DNA from: Notolepis coatsorum | Taxonomy: Eukaryota; Chordata; Actinopteri; Aulopiformes; Paralepididae | Assembly (NCBI GenBank): GCA_963971535.1 | Contig: OZ020599.1 | Coordinates: forward strand, 94,859,897-94,923,896 | Direction of reading: 5' to 3' | DNA: 64,000 bases | Part shown: in pieces, positions 34,139-45,700 of the stretch | Layout: each line of letters begins with the position of its first letter | Position numbering within the stretch: position 1 is the stretch's first letter | Position numbers and translations under genes: made by a program | The notes under the pieces: model-generated | The model's input: the letters and a program-made list of their open reading frames with translations, nothing else | Database searches by the model: none | What the model was told of the DNA's origin: nothing

Positions 34139-34224
34139 GTAACACCACGGCAGCCTGTTAGGGGGTCCTTATGGGGGTTCAGGCCCCCCAACCCCAATAT
34201 AATTAACTCTGAATATAGTCCAAT

Positions 34225-34500
34225 GAGAGTTTCAAGTTTCAAGTTTCTTTATTAATTGTCATACAAAAATACAGAATACTTTTATATGAAATGCTTTTTT
34301 CTGTTTTGCTCCTGAGTGTGCTAGATAAAAATAGATAAAAGTATCAAATAGAAAGTCAAAAGTATGTAAACAAAGTGTAAACAAAAGTGTTCAATTATAT
34401 ACAATATACAATACAGAGTAAAAAAAAAAAAGGAGAGAATATATAAGAGTGACAATGATCATAGGTTTTACTTTATCCACGGGTATCTCCTCAACTACAG
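34225..34500 (-). mobile_element. LINE 3' UTR fragment, minus strand
   Basis: TTCAAGTTTCTTTATTAATT followed by A-rich sequence with GTAAACAAAGTGTAAACAAA. It resembles the antisense LINE tails at 44,255 and 45,310. Confidence 0.5.
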
Positions 34501-35199
34501 ACATATAGACATAGTTATGGAATTATGGACTTAACCATATCTAATCATAATATATATAATATAATAATAAACTGGACTTTTGAAGAAGTCTTTATTTATC
34601 ATGCAGTGACACACACATGCGATGGGCGGCACACACAGGAACACACACTTTTTGGGTCGCTGATGAAATTGAGTCTCTGCACTTGACCCATCCCGTTGTC
34701 CTTCCCCCCAAGGGCAGCCGGGAGCAGATAGGGGCTGCGGCGTGGGGCCGCACCCCGGGGACCAATCCAAGTGCTCCTGTCCGTCTTCGTCAGGGAACGC
34801 AACAGCATTAGCAATCTGTTCATGTTCTTCCATTGGGTTTATCTTATCGGGAGGGGAAACCCTTTCGAGCACAGAGAGTGAAATATCCCTTTAAACCCAT
34901 CTGTTTCAAATGATTGTACCCATGCAGAAAAGTTAGTACGTTTTTTTTTTTTTCTTTTTTTTACATATGAGGACGGAGGCAAAGGCCTGTCCACACATTG
35001 GATCACAATGTTGTGATATGTTTCAAGTTTAGCCTGATCCCTGTTGGGTTGAAACATTACATTCTGGGAGATCCAGTGTGCAGATATTTATTCACAGTCT
35101 TCACCATAACATTTGACCTGCACCTGGACTACAAGTTGAATGTACACACTTAGCACTCATCATCAATGATATTTAACTTTGCCCTTTTATTTGTTGACA
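34501..35199. other. Intron 2 sequence, partly repeat-like
   Basis: The block at about 34,570-34,860 (GACACACACATGCGATGGGC ... CCCCAAGGGCAGCCGGGAGC) looks like an old SINE or LINE fragment, but no termini or boxes are clear. The rest is unassigned. Confidence 0.35.
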
Positions 35200-35204
35200 C
35201 TTGG

Positions 35205-35310
35205 GTGCTGCAGTGTTGAGTGCATAGTAGTAGAGACATAGTATAGTAGTAGGTAGTCATATAGACAAGGAAGATTAATTAGTGGAAGAGTGCATGATAA
35301 TAGAAGACAG
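35205..35310 (-). mobile_element. L2-associated fragment
   Basis: GTGCTGCAGTGTTGAGTGCA through AGGAAGATTAATTAGTGGAA duplicates 32,395-32,480 almost exactly. Confidence 0.65.
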
Positions 35311-35317
35311 TAAGAAG

Positions 35318-35465
35318 GGAGAACATGCAAACTCCACACAGAAAGGCCCGGGAGATACCCCACCTGGGTACCCGGCAACACAGAAACCTGGTCCCCAAGC
35401 GGGAATCAATCCCACGACCTTCTAGCTGTGAGGCGACAGTGTTAACCACTACACCACCGTCATGG
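35318..35465 (-). mobile_element. V-SINE/DANA-like SINE head, minus strand
   Basis: GAACATGCAAACTCCACACA is a hallmark of DANA-type fish SINEs. The complement of a tRNA-like head follows (GGGAATCAATCCCACGACCT; GCTGTGAGGCGACAGTG). Only the 5' half is present. Confidence 0.7.
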
Positions 35466-35654
35466 GAGTCCGCTGCCTTGTGTTAATCATCTGGGCTTTC
35501 TTGACAAGAATAAGGTTGAGAACCAATGCACTACAGCAACTACACTGGCGGAAAGCTTAAAAGTCTGAAAGGCCTTACTACATTTCATCTAATTATTGAT
35601 GTATGGCTTTCATTAGTGGTTCCAACACCCACCTGTACTGTACAGTTAGTTAGA

Positions 35655-36120
35655 GAAGAATAGAATAGAATAGAATAGAAGTACTTTATTGATCCCGAGG
35701 GAAATTCAGCACTACAGATCGCTCACAATAAACATTTAGGTAGTAAAAAATCACAAATAAGAATAAAAATACAGTCAAGGATATACATTCTAAAATATGT
35801 ACATGTATATACATTCTAAAATATACAGTCAGACATATACAGTAATATACAGTCAAATGTACAGTAAAATAATTAAAATATAGATGTAAAAAGTAAAAAG
35901 TCCAGGAAGATATGCAAGAGTTTGTACTGTTACTCTGTGCTCAGTGAGGCAATGAGGCAGAGTGAGGCGCTATATAGTCTGATGGCTGTTGCAGTGCTCT
36001 GTTGTTCCTATAATGATGGCATATACTGGTCATCCCGCGGTTTCACAATCCTGTTGCCTCGAGCCCAGCACTAACCAGTCTCATTAGGCCTGTGGAGAGC
36101 CTAATGTTGCTCAGCCAAGA
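35655..36120 (-). mobile_element. CR1/Rex1-like LINE 3' part, minus strand
   Basis: TACTTTATTGATCCCGAGGG is the complement of a GGGATCAATAAAG tail. It is followed by an A-rich 3' UTR and degraded antisense coding sequence (GTCTGATGGCTGTTGCAGTG). A related tail occurs at 58,497. Confidence 0.65.
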
Positions 36121-36806
36121 AACATAGTGCTTGGATGAAGAGGAATACATGGGGTAGCAGTAAATGCAGTCATACTGTTTGTGGCCTATATGGTGGATTC
36201 ATATAACTCTAAAAAGCCCAGCCCTCATGGCAACATTTAGTTCAGAATTATCACTGTGATTTATAGTAACAGTAATTATTGCCTTGTTTGTGGAAAGAGG
36301 CCAGTTTGGCACCAGACAGATTGTGCAGACTGCACCGAATGGGAATACATATATCTGTCTGTTTTGCGTCATCAAAGACAAAAATCACAAGATTATAGAG
36401 TAACGACATGCGGAAATTGACCCATTTTATTTTCTTCTTTTGGGCCACTACGCTTTGAAGTTTCCTTGACAGTGTTTTAAAGAGAGTATAGTGTGTGAGT
36501 GGCTGCTTTTAACCACTGTCCGCTTTGCAGTCACACCGATGCAGTGATCAACCACTTTTTAAGATTTTATGAAAAGAAAAAACTTGACTTGCGTGTACCT
36601 ACAGAGGCTTACCCGTGGCGCTAAGTGACTCCTCTCCTCTTCGAGTTTCACCCAGGGAAAAACCACAGTCGGGCAAACGGATGTTGGTTACCATCTATTG
36701 TTGTAAAGGGGCACTTTGTTAGGAGAGAATGGGAGTTGTTCTGTCCCCCCCGGGCTGGTGGGCTCTAACAGCCTTTTAGCAAGGCTTTAAATAGAACCGG
36801 ACCTCC
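36121..36806. other. Unassigned intron 2 sequence
   Basis: No supported element. Short ORFs have no recognisable content. Confidence 0.5.
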
Positions 36807-37390
36807 AACTGCATTCTGAATGCACTGCAGCAGCAGCCGCACCGAGACTGTTGACTGAGAGTTGAAAGGGAACAGGGCCGTGCAGAGACCTTTAGAGGGG
36901 CAGGTGCTCAAATGTTAGAACACCAACTACAGCGTAACGTAACCAGCCAAACTATAGCATTAGCAACCAATATTCAGAGAATGTAACACGGAATCTTACA
37001 ACAAACTGCATCATACTATATGATTATGCCTTAGAATAGTTTGGGATTTATCAAAACAAATGTATTCTAGATTTCTATTGGCTAATGGGCCCGTCATTCC
37101 AAGAGGGAGGGCGATGCGTCACGCAACATAACAGAAACCCACGAACCTCAGACAGACAGACATTCAAATATTTATTTTTTATTTATAATATTATTTAAAT
37201 TATTCTTGATGAGGACCAGAGTCGGCGTCAGAACCAATCTGATGGGAGGGCATATGCTCACTCCAGGGGGGCATACATTCCCATTCAAGAACTCAAACAG
37301 TGACATAAAATATGTATCTTGAACTGCATTCTGAATGCACTGCAGCAGCAGCTGAGACTGTTGACTGAGAGTTGAAAGGGAATAGCATTA
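36807..37390. mobile_element. hAT-like segment flanked by a 60-bp direct repeat
   Basis: CAGGGCCGTGCAGAGACCTT followed by GAGGGGCAGGTGCTCAAATG at 36,873 resembles the end of the ACGTGCACA hAT family. A direct repeat (AACTGCATTCTGAATGCACT ... GAGAGTTGAAAGGGAA) flanks the segment at 36,807-36,872 and 37,322-37,382. That repeat is far too long to be a hAT duplication. No clean second terminus was found. Confidence 0.45.
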
Positions 37391-37729
37391 GGTTTGATTC
37401 CTATAGCGACTGACGTGATGCTAAATTGTGCTCGCTGGCGCTGTGTTTACTAAGCCACTCGATGGACCTTTTCTGACTCGACGGCGTAGCCGTAGACGTT
37501 CTAAATGCGCCACGTTTATTTCTTTCTGTTGCAATGTTTGCTAATAGCAGTAGCGGGCGAGAAATAAACGTGGAGCCTGAGCCGTTCCCCTAGCGATGGG
37601 ATTCTCCTGAAAAGGTCTGTAGATCTCTGTATGTGAACCATCACCACGTTCAGTGACCGTCCTGACTTAGACCTATCGTCCTCTGCCTTAGTCCCATTTA
37701 TTTGATCCGATATAGAACATTGTCCTACG

Positions 37730-37856
37730 ACAGTGGCTCGGGAGGTAGAGGAGTCGCCTGGTAATCCGGAGGTTCCCGGTTCGATTCCCGCTCCTCCTGG
37801 GCAGCGTGTCGAAGTGTCCTTGAGCAAGACACTTAACCTGTTAAGCCATTAGGTCC
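37730..37856 (+). mobile_element. SINE family A, 3'-truncated
   Basis: The tRNA-like head with GGTTCGATTCCCGCTCC and the CCTTGAGCAAGACACTTAAC body block are present. The copy ends soon after, without the GCGCTTTGG domain. Confidence 0.8.
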
Positions 37857-38094
37857 CCCTGCTGTCGCTCGTCGTGAATAGATCAATACAGTCTGTATTA
37901 ATTAATGTTGCGTTTCTTTTTCAAATGTAGCCAAGAGTAAATACCCTAACTGTTAACCCAATCAAGACAGCAGTCAAAGTGTATATTTTCAGCACTACGT
38001 TTGTTTACCAATGATTTTAAGTGTTTGTTTACCAATGATTTTAAGTGTTATTAGCGAAATATGAGTTTAAAGAATTCGCTGTGCATTGCATCGG

Positions 38095-38695
38095 AAACCG
38101 GCGGGTACTTGACTACTGCAACGCACTGCTTGCTGGCCTCCCGGCCACTGCCACCAAGCCTCTGCAGCTCATTCAGAACGCAGCGGCCCGCCTGATCTCA
38201 AACCCACCAAAGTCAGCCCATGTCACCCCACGTCTTAGGACCTGCACTGGCTCCCCATTGCCGCACGAATCCACTTCAAGGCCCTCGACCTGGCATATCG
38301 TGCGGCAAAGGGAACCGCTCCCGCCTACCTCCAGTCTCTAACTACACACCCTCAAGACCCCTACGCTCTGCATCTTTTGGCCGTCTCAGACCCACTCCTA
38401 TCTGAGCTCCGGGAGGGTCATCAAGGAGATGCCACCTATTCTCAGTCCTTGCCCCACAATGGTGGAACGAACTGCCCACCCCAGTTAGGACAGCCGAAAC
38501 CCGTCCAATCTTTCGCCATCGACTTTTAGAAATGAAAATCTAATCTAATATACTAACATACACTGTAGCACTCAACACTTGATGAACATTGTTACTCAGC
38601 TGATAGAGTTGTGCCCTTCCTGATGACTTGTCATACAGAACTTGTAAGTCGCTTTGGATAAAAGCGTCAGCTAAATGACAAAATGTAAATGTGAT
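38095..38695 (+). pseudogene. L2 LINE 3' end, frameshifted
   Basis: Begins at LDYCNALLAGLPATATKPLQ and continues to the C terminus through several frames (one base is missing near CGTCTTAGGACC and a further block is shortened near TACCTCCAGTCTC). The 3' end TTTGGATAAAAGCGTCAGCT plus AATGTAAATGTGA is intact. It is severely 5'-truncated. Confidence 0.9.
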
Positions 38696-39044
38696 ATAGA
38701 CACGAGGAAATTACATGTTTGTCATTCGTGTTTGTAGTCCTAAGAGAGAGGAGACCCAGGGCTTTCGATGGGCTTTCGAATTTCATAAAACTACACTACC
38801 CAGCTCCGGTCAAACTTGGAGCCGATTGGCGTGAAATAATTTTTGAACGTGATTTTCATGATTTTGTTACTGTACTTACAGTAGATTTCATTCACAGTCT
38901 TTGTTGCCCTGAAACAGGCTCCTGGTGGTACTAAATCCAGATTTTTTTTAACTCTGCCGTTGGAAAGAGGAGATTTGGCCCGACCCATAGATGTATGACT
39001 TGGCCACAATATGGTAATTTATATAGGCCTGATGTTCTATATTC

Positions 39045-39155
39045 TAGAGTTTATTATTAAGAGTTAGATAGTCCTAACAGTATTTATTAAGAGTTAGATA
39101 GTCCTAACAGTGTTTATTATTAAGAGACAGATAGTCCTAACAGTTCTCAAGTTCA
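39045..39155. repeat. Short tandem repeat TTAGATAGTCCTAACAGT
   Basis: Three copies of a unit of about 31-34 bp (TTTATTATTAAGAGTTAGATAG). Confidence 0.85.
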
Positions 39156-39520
39156 CAGGCCGCTAGCTCTCCAGCAATTGGCAGCAATCCGTGCCCACAG
39201 TTGTGGAGCCTGATGGCTACTGGCACAAAAGACTGGCCGAGGCGGTTTTGCGGTGTGTCGTGGGGGGATAAGTATATGCCTAAACGTGCTCATATAATAT
39301 AATATAGTGTTTGTGTATTCGGTCTGATCCAGTGGGAAGGAGTTCCCTCAGTGGAGTATATATACTGTGTTGATGGATGACAGATGACTTCTCACTCTCA
39401 ACATTTGAGTAAATATACCTGCAATATCTTGCTTCCTCGAATAGAACAGCATCTCTCTTGCTCAGGTTCAGTACAGTAGAGTGTATTTTCTTACTTTTTC
39501 CACAACTCAATTAAGTCTGG
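39156..39520 (-). mobile_element. Old LINE coding fragment, minus strand
   Basis: GCCTGATGGCTACTGGCACA and CTCTTGCTCAGGTTCAG-type sequence read as degraded antisense LINE C-terminal sequence. Weak evidence. Confidence 0.4.
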
Positions 39521-39641
39521 TTAATGAAAACCGGCCCGTGGGTCTGTTGGGCCCTAGGCGAGATCCTGAAAATGCCCCCCCCCCCCCCCCCCCTCGTAGT
39601 AAAAAATTAGAATAATAATATATAATAAATAATAATAATCG

Positions 39642-39758
39642 CCTCAACGTCCAAGAGAAACACTGTAACTGGTGATATTGATTCACCAGACTACATTCAA
39701 TCATCTTTGCAGACACCTCATTTCACCAGTCAGTGTTTCTCTCGGACGTTGAGCAAAG
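39642..39758. repeat. Inverted repeat (hairpin) of about 32-bp arms
   Basis: CCTCAACGTCCAAGAGAAAC at the left pairs with GTTTCTCTCGGACGTTGAG at the right, across a loop of roughly 50 bp. A poly-C run (39,577) and a poly-G run (39,759) flank it, each next to CTCGTAGTA. Confidence 0.8.
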
Positions 39759-39865
39759 GGGGGGGCCCACTCGTAGTATTAATATATATTAAATATATAT
39801 ATATAATAATTATAATAATACATATATATATAGTGTGCTAGGCCACCGCCTGTTTTTGTTTGTTT

Positions 39866-40146
39866 TTGTTTAACCTTTATTTACCCAGGGTAGGTTCGCT
39901 GAGCACAGATGCTCTTTTTCAGGAACGCCCCGCTTCACATTCACACAGTTCCATTCACACCTGGGAGCTGCCCAGTACAACCACAGTCGACACCATTGGC
40001 CACTGAGCAACTCCACTGGAGCAGTTGGGGGTTAAGTGCCTTGCTCAAGGGCACTTCAGCGGTTGGTGTTCCTGCCGGTCCCGGGGATCGAGCCGGCGAC
40101 CTTCCGGTCACAAACCCGCTTCTCTAACCTTTAGGCCACCGCTGCC
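39866..40146 (-). mobile_element. tRNA-derived SINE (family D), minus strand
   Basis: On the minus strand the head is GGGGCAGCGGTGGCCTAAAG with B-box-like CCGGCTCGATCCCCG. The body contains the complement of GTGCCTTGCTCAAGGGCACT. The 3' end, the complement of CCCTGGGTAAATAAAGGTTA, resembles a LINE tail. Confidence 0.75.
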
Positions 40147-40689
40147 CCATATAGCCTGTATCCTCTCACCATCCTCCTCACCCCCATGGTTCCCACTCCT
40201 CCCATACTGTTGTTACCAGTGGTCTGTGAGGCTAATCTCAAGGAAAGCCGCGTAGAGACGATGAGGAGTTGCCGTAACATCTTATCATCCTTCTCAGCTG
40301 CTTGCCATCATCTTTTATCCTTTCATTACTGCATATAATGACAAAACCACAACCCCATAAATCCGCTATGTTGTTATTGTGGACGTGCTATGAGTCATCC
40401 AGCTAGTCCAATGCTGAAATACAAACGTTTGAACCAAATCATTACCAGTGAAAATGTAACAATTGGACACCTGGGGAGAGCGCTGGCGTTTTGAAAATGT
40501 TTTGCCTTTACTTCAAGCACTGTCTTAATGGGCGCTTTGAGACACTTTATGCTCTTTATGACGCACTGTGTTGGAGAGCATTGCCTATAAAACTACCTTG
40601 TTAAGTTCTACAATGTTGCTTCCATTTATTGTAAACCCTTAAGCTACAAGCGCTACGTAATACACTACTTTTGGGGTATCAAAACCAAA
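40147..40689. other. Unassigned intron 2 sequence
   Basis: No element termini, exon or ORF of interest was recognised. Confidence 0.5.
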
Positions 40690-41040
40690 ACAGCTCAAGT
40701 TCAGTTTTTTTTAAGAATAAAGACCAAACACTATACAAAATATATAATATACAAAACGAAAGTACAAAATGCAAACATGGGATAGAGATGTAGTGCAAAT
40801 ATTTTAGTAATAAATAGATCAAATATGGTGTAGTGTTAAAAAGCGTTTAACGTGTCCTAAGTGAATGTTAAAGGTGAATGTTTAAAGTGAGTGTGTGCAT
40901 GTGGATGTGTGTGCAATGAGTGTAGATGGATGAGTTAGTGTTGCATAGTCATTGAGCATCCTGATGGCCTGGGGCTAGAAGCTCCTTTTGAGTCTCTCTG
41001 TACTGACCTGACCGCAGCAGTGTGTAGCTCATGGAAGCCT
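40690..41040 (-). mobile_element. CR1/Rex1-like LINE 3' end, minus strand
   Basis: Nearly parallel to 45,400-45,690: AAGAATAAAGACCAAACACT, GTGTGTGCATGTGGATGTGT and AGCATCCTGATGGCCTGGGG, the complement of a segment encoding the PQAIRML motif. Confidence 0.8.
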
Positions 41041-41223
41041 TCACGTGCGATGTAGCAGTATTCGCCTAAATGATAAAAAGAATGATATTGCCGTTAAACT
41101 CACAAGAGGAACTATGCTAAAGGAATAACATTGAGTGACAACTTACAACTGAAGTAAATAAGCAACTGAATACGTTAACTGAAAAAGTACCATGTTGGGT
41201 TAATCGTTACTACATAAAGTACT

Positions 41224-41842
41224 CAGGCCCGGTGGCCTGGCCTGTGCAGATTAAAAAAAAAAGAAAAGAAAAAAAGATTATAATCATTTTTTGTTTGTTT
41301 TTGCAGTCAGGCCATTGAACTTAGAAGCAGGCCAGGCCAGTGTTTCTAGTTGCGACAGTGCAATACTTAGATAACCTAGGTGGGGAACAACCAGGAGATC
41401 ACTGTGACAGAGAGTAACGCAGTCTAAACAATCATAAATCTTTTATTCAACTTCAGCCCTGATCATAACAATTTTTTATTTATTTTTTTGTATTTTTTTT
41501 TATGTCCGATTAAAAATGATACACTCCCACAAATAGTTGTTGTTAAATCTGACATTACAAAAAAACAAAAAATCCATCGAAATCAGTGTTGTTGCTAATC
41601 AGATATTTTCATTTTTGTGTGTGTGTTTTTTTTTAACAATAATTTGTGATGCCATCACAAACACTAGCATTTAAAGGGCAAAATTTCAAAAATTCCGGCA
41701 CCAAAATGCAGGAAATTAAGTCTTTGTAACAAAAGATTTCCTGGTGGGGGACCCCCAGACCCCCCGCTTAAAAAGTAGCCTGACTGGGGCTATATTTCGC
41801 ACTATATTTCCCGGCCTGAATTATTTCCCCAGTCCGGCCCTG
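41224..41842. mobile_element. hAT-like non-autonomous element (putative), 619 bp
   Basis: Ends are CAGGCCCGG (left) and the complement of CAGGGCCGG (right). The 8-bp flanks AAAGTACT and ACTCTACT match at only five positions. Inside, GGTGGGGGACCCCCAGACCC and GCTTAAAAAGTAGCC are typical of fish hAT-derived repeats. No transposase. Confidence 0.6.
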
Positions 41843-42316
41843 ACTCTACTCAACGCATTATCTCCAACACGGCAGAATCGATGCATTTCTACTACAATGT
41901 TAAAGTGATGATTGACAATTAATAATTCATAAGGAGGATGCTCCAGAGGAAGTCTTGAGGGGGAAAGCAGAGAACGCTGAACTGGTTGAATTTAAAGTGC
42001 ATGACTGATCAAAGGTCTCATATGATTAGTTCTCCACAGTTGTCCATCCTTTACATCTTTCAAATGAAAGAATTTTGTCTCATATCAGCCCACACACTAT
42101 CTGGCCTGTGATGCTGCCGAAATACTCAGAACTACTTTATGATCCTGTCTGATGTAATCTCCTCAACTTCCTGTCGTTCACATCTACACACATCTGAATG
42201 CAGATCAGATCATCGTTGTACCCATGGGTTCAATTTAATAAACACTTTACTTTATATGTTAAACAAGTGTATTTTACTTTATACATATAATGTATACTGG
42301 ATACATAATGTGGTCC

Positions 42317-42360
42317 TGCAAGCCAGAAAAAAATAAAAAGGTTTTTTTCTGGCTTGCAAG
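42317..42360. repeat. Perfect hairpin, about 18-bp arms
   Basis: CTGCAAGCCAGAAAAAAA pairs with TTTTTTTCTGGCTTGCAAG across a short AT-rich loop. Confidence 0.9.
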
Positions 42361-42373
42361 TCTACAAATAATG

Positions 42374-42456
42374 ATTAACCCTTTCACTGCCACACGACCG
42401 TCGGTTGTGTGATAGTAAAGGGTTAACCTTCTGTCGTGTGGCAGTGAAAGGGTTAA
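42374..42456. mobile_element. Miniature TTAA-bounded palindromic element (putative)
   Basis: TTAA, CCCTTTCACTGCCACACGAC, an inverted half ending GTGATAGTAAAGGG, then TTAA: a palindromic unit of about 44 bp between TTAA sites. A second half-unit ending GTGAAAGGGTTAA follows. TTAA flanks and CCCTTT termini are typical of piggyBac-type elements. See the clusters at 14,745, 16,990, 17,965, 31,445 and 62,795. Confidence 0.6.
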
Positions 42457-42737
42457 GTACCCATAGGAACTAATGAGGAACCACAATCTGTTGACAAACG
42501 GTAGGAACAATTTAACTGATGGTTAACTTTTAGAAGGTAAGCAGGGAGATTTGAGAAACAAATGGAATGGTTTCTGTTCTGAATGCGTCACTGAGGAGCA
42601 AAGCCATTCTGGAAGGATCTCCCTGCAACGAAACATCAGGCCTGAGATCAGTTTCTTCCCCTCAGCTGTCATCCCTCTGAACTCCACAGCGACAGACCCA
42701 CCCACCCCCATACTGTATGAACTCTGAAATCTATTGA

Positions 42738-42990
42738 GGGGCGACAGTGGCTCAGGAGGTATAGAGTGATGGTTCCTGGTTAGATTCCGGCTCCTCCTCC
42801 TGGGCAGTGTGTCGGAAGTGTCCTTGAGCAAGACACTTAACCCCCTAACTGCTCCCGATAAGCAGGTTGGCACCTTGCATGCAGTTGCCTCTGCCGTCGG
42901 TTTGTGAATGTATGAGTGAATGGGTGAACGATGAGGCATAAGTTGTAAAGCGTTTTGGATAAATGTTCTATATAAATGCAGACCATTTCA
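42738..42990 (+). mobile_element. SINE family A
   Basis: GGGGCGACAGTGGCTCAGGA, then a partly deleted B-box region, TCCTTGAGCAAGACACTTAA and the 3' domain AAAGCGTTTTGGATAAA. The B box is degraded (GGTTAGATTCC). Confidence 0.8.
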
Positions 42991-43545
42991 ATTGAGACCA
43001 TGTTGCCCATACTGTACAAACTCAACTCTGTTGCCTTCACTGTTTACACTGTAATCATAATTACCTACCTCAATCTATGTAGTCTACAACACATACAACA
43101 ACCGCCAAGTACAATAATACGGCATGTACCGTATATATATCTGCATATATTTATGCTTATATTCCTACATATCTTCCTGTTTATATATTTATCCCTGTAT
43201 ATATACACACACTGTATATATACTATATCTATATCTGTATATATCCCATACTTACTTTTATTAGTTATAACACTGGCCAGTATGGCTTACTACCGTAGTG
43301 TATTTATACTTGTATCACTCTACATAATAATATTGTACATACATCAGATTAGTATATTACTCAGTAGCTTCATTATATATATATATACAGTAATATATAT
43401 ACATCTAATCACACTGTGTATATTGTTAATGCACTTTACCATTAACCTTGCACTCTGGTTAGACGCCAACTCCTTATTATTGTGCCCTCTACCGTGTCAC
43501 CGAGCTGCAGTGGCTGGAGAGATAATGCGCTGTGCAAATAAAAGC
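42991..43545 (+). mobile_element. AT-rich LINE-like 3' UTR (putative)
   Basis: Rich in TATATACA, ending GCTGTGCAAATAAAAGCCAC, which looks like a LINE polyadenylation end. The 191-residue ORF across it is Ile/Tyr/Leu-rich low complexity with no family resemblance, and I do not call it a gene. Confidence 0.4.
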
Positions 43546-43548
43546 CAC

Positions 43549-43886
43549 TAACATGCACGGTCACAGCAGCGGACGTACACACTAACATGCACGGTCACGG
43601 CAGCGGACGTACACACTAACATGCACGGTCACAGCAGCGGACGTACACACTAACATGCACGGTCACGGCAGCGGACGTACACACTAACATGCACGGTCAC
43701 GGCAGCGGACGTACACACTAACATGCACGGTCACGGCAGCGGACGTACACACTAACATGCACGGTCACGGCAGCGGACGTACACACTAACATGCACGGTC
43801 ACGGCAGCGGACGTACACACTAACATGCACGGTCACAGCAGCGGACGTACACACTAACATGCACGGTCACGGCAGCGGACGTACAG
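43549..43886. repeat. 34-bp minisatellite, about 10 copies
   Basis: The unit ACATGCACGGTCACRGCAGC plus GGACGTACACACTA is repeated about ten times in samd10 intron 2. The only common variant is A or G in GTCAC(A/G)GC, distributed in a partly alternating way. The last unit is degenerate. Confidence 0.97.
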
Positions 43887-44128
43887 TACGTGGTCACGGC
43901 AGCGGTCAGCGGACCTGTGTGTGTGGGTCTTACCGACCAGGCAGAAGAGGCCCCTCTGGGCGTCTTAATGGAGTGTGCTGCTGAAGCACAAGGGAAGCCG
44001 AGGGATGTATGCGTTTTCCTTTTCAAGGTCACTGGAGGACTAGGGGACAGACAAGGGGACAGACAGAACGGTTGGAAGGGAAAATGTCAACCTGCTAGTA
44101 AAACGAGAAGGAAATGCAGGCCCATTCT

Positions 44129-44130
<2 letters not shown>

Positions 44131-44178
<48 letters not shown>
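44131..44178. repeat. (TC)n microsatellite
   Basis: Pure CT/TC run in intron 2. Confidence 0.97.
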
Positions 44179-44180
<2 letters not shown>

Positions 44181-44254
44181 TTGTGTGTATGTGTTTGTAT
44201 GAATGTGTGTGTGGCTGTGTCTACGTGCAGTTGTGCACCTATGACGTATGTATG

Positions 44255-44754
<500 letters not shown>

Positions 44755-44904
44755 TGAAGCATCCACATGAGCTGAGAACACCGTAGTTGGCTAGTCTTCC
44801 TGGAGGGTCCACATAGAACACACACATAAGACGATATCAACATTAAAGAAAAACAAGTTAAAGGGGTCATGTTGTGTTTTTGGGGGGTTTTCCCCTTTCC
44901 TTTA

Positions 44905-45300
44905 AAATAAGACAATATATTCCATTATTGATCCCCTTGGGGAAATGCGGGCATCATAGCAGCACGGGGGAGGGTTACAGGTATGGGCAGGGTAATAGTA
45001 CAAAGACATAAATATAGGCAATGGAATTAGATCTGAATATAAAAATATGAGAAAAGGTAAATGGTGTAAACAATATAATTAACTCTAAATATAAAAATAT
45101 GAGAATAGTAAATGGTGTAAACAAAGGTGCAGATGAGGATCTGATGGGTTATATTATACGTTACAATAAATATAGGCAATACACAATTTGAATCTGAATA
45201 TATATACTATGAGTAAGAGTAAACAGTATACACAAGGTGCAGTATACACAAGGTAAACTGGCCTGATATATGTTATACTGTACGTTGTAGTCCGTGCAGA
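44905..45300 (-). mobile_element. LINE 3' tail, minus strand, right of exon 3, internally repeated
   Basis: ATTGATCCCCTTGGGGAAAT and GGGCATCATAGCAGCACGGG match the tail left of the exon. ATAAAAATATGAGAA/TGGTGTAAACAA units are repeated two to three times within it. Confidence 0.8.
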
Positions 45301-45309
45301 TTTTGGTGG

Positions 45310-45700
45310 TTAAGAGTCAAGTTCAAGTTTTGTTTTATTTGTCACATACATTACAGTGGAATGCTTGGTTCTGTATGAGCCCCCTAAGATTGTGCTTCAT
45401 ACAGTACACTTTTCTTTTTAAGAATAAAGACCAAACACTATACAGTATATACAAACTAAAGTACAAAATGCAACAATGCAAAAATTAGCTAGAGATGTAG
45501 TGCAAATCTTTTAGTAATAAATAGATCAAATGCAATAGTGTTAAAGTGTCTAAGTGAATGTGAGTGTGTGCATGTGGATGTGTGTGCAATGAATGTAGAA
45601 TGGATGAGTTTGTGTTGCATAGAGTCATTGAGCAATAGCATCCTGATGGCCTGGGGATAGAAGCTCCTTTTGAGTCTCTCTGTACATGTACACACTTAAT
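45310..45700 (-). mobile_element. CR1/Rex1-like LINE C-terminal end, minus strand
   Basis: The minus strand encodes TERLKRSFYPQAIRML near 45,680 followed by a 3' UTR. The FxPQAIR motif is the common C-terminal signature of this LINE group (see 56,480-57,470). Confidence 0.8.

Noticed and set aside
38785..38825. ACTACACTACCCAGCTCC as a ZNF143-type promoter
   Set aside because: Single partial match deep in samd10 intron 2, with no exon or GC-rich context nearby.
42976..43551. 191-residue + strand ORF with many hydrophobic residues
   Set aside because: An AT-rich TATATACA-type sequence gives Ile/Tyr/Leu bias. No family motif, no splice logic, and it overlaps a LINE-like 3' UTR.
43549..43886. 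CRISPR-like appearance of regularly spaced repeats
   Set aside because: The units are directly adjacent with no unique spacers, and the genome is eukaryotic; it is a minisatellite.
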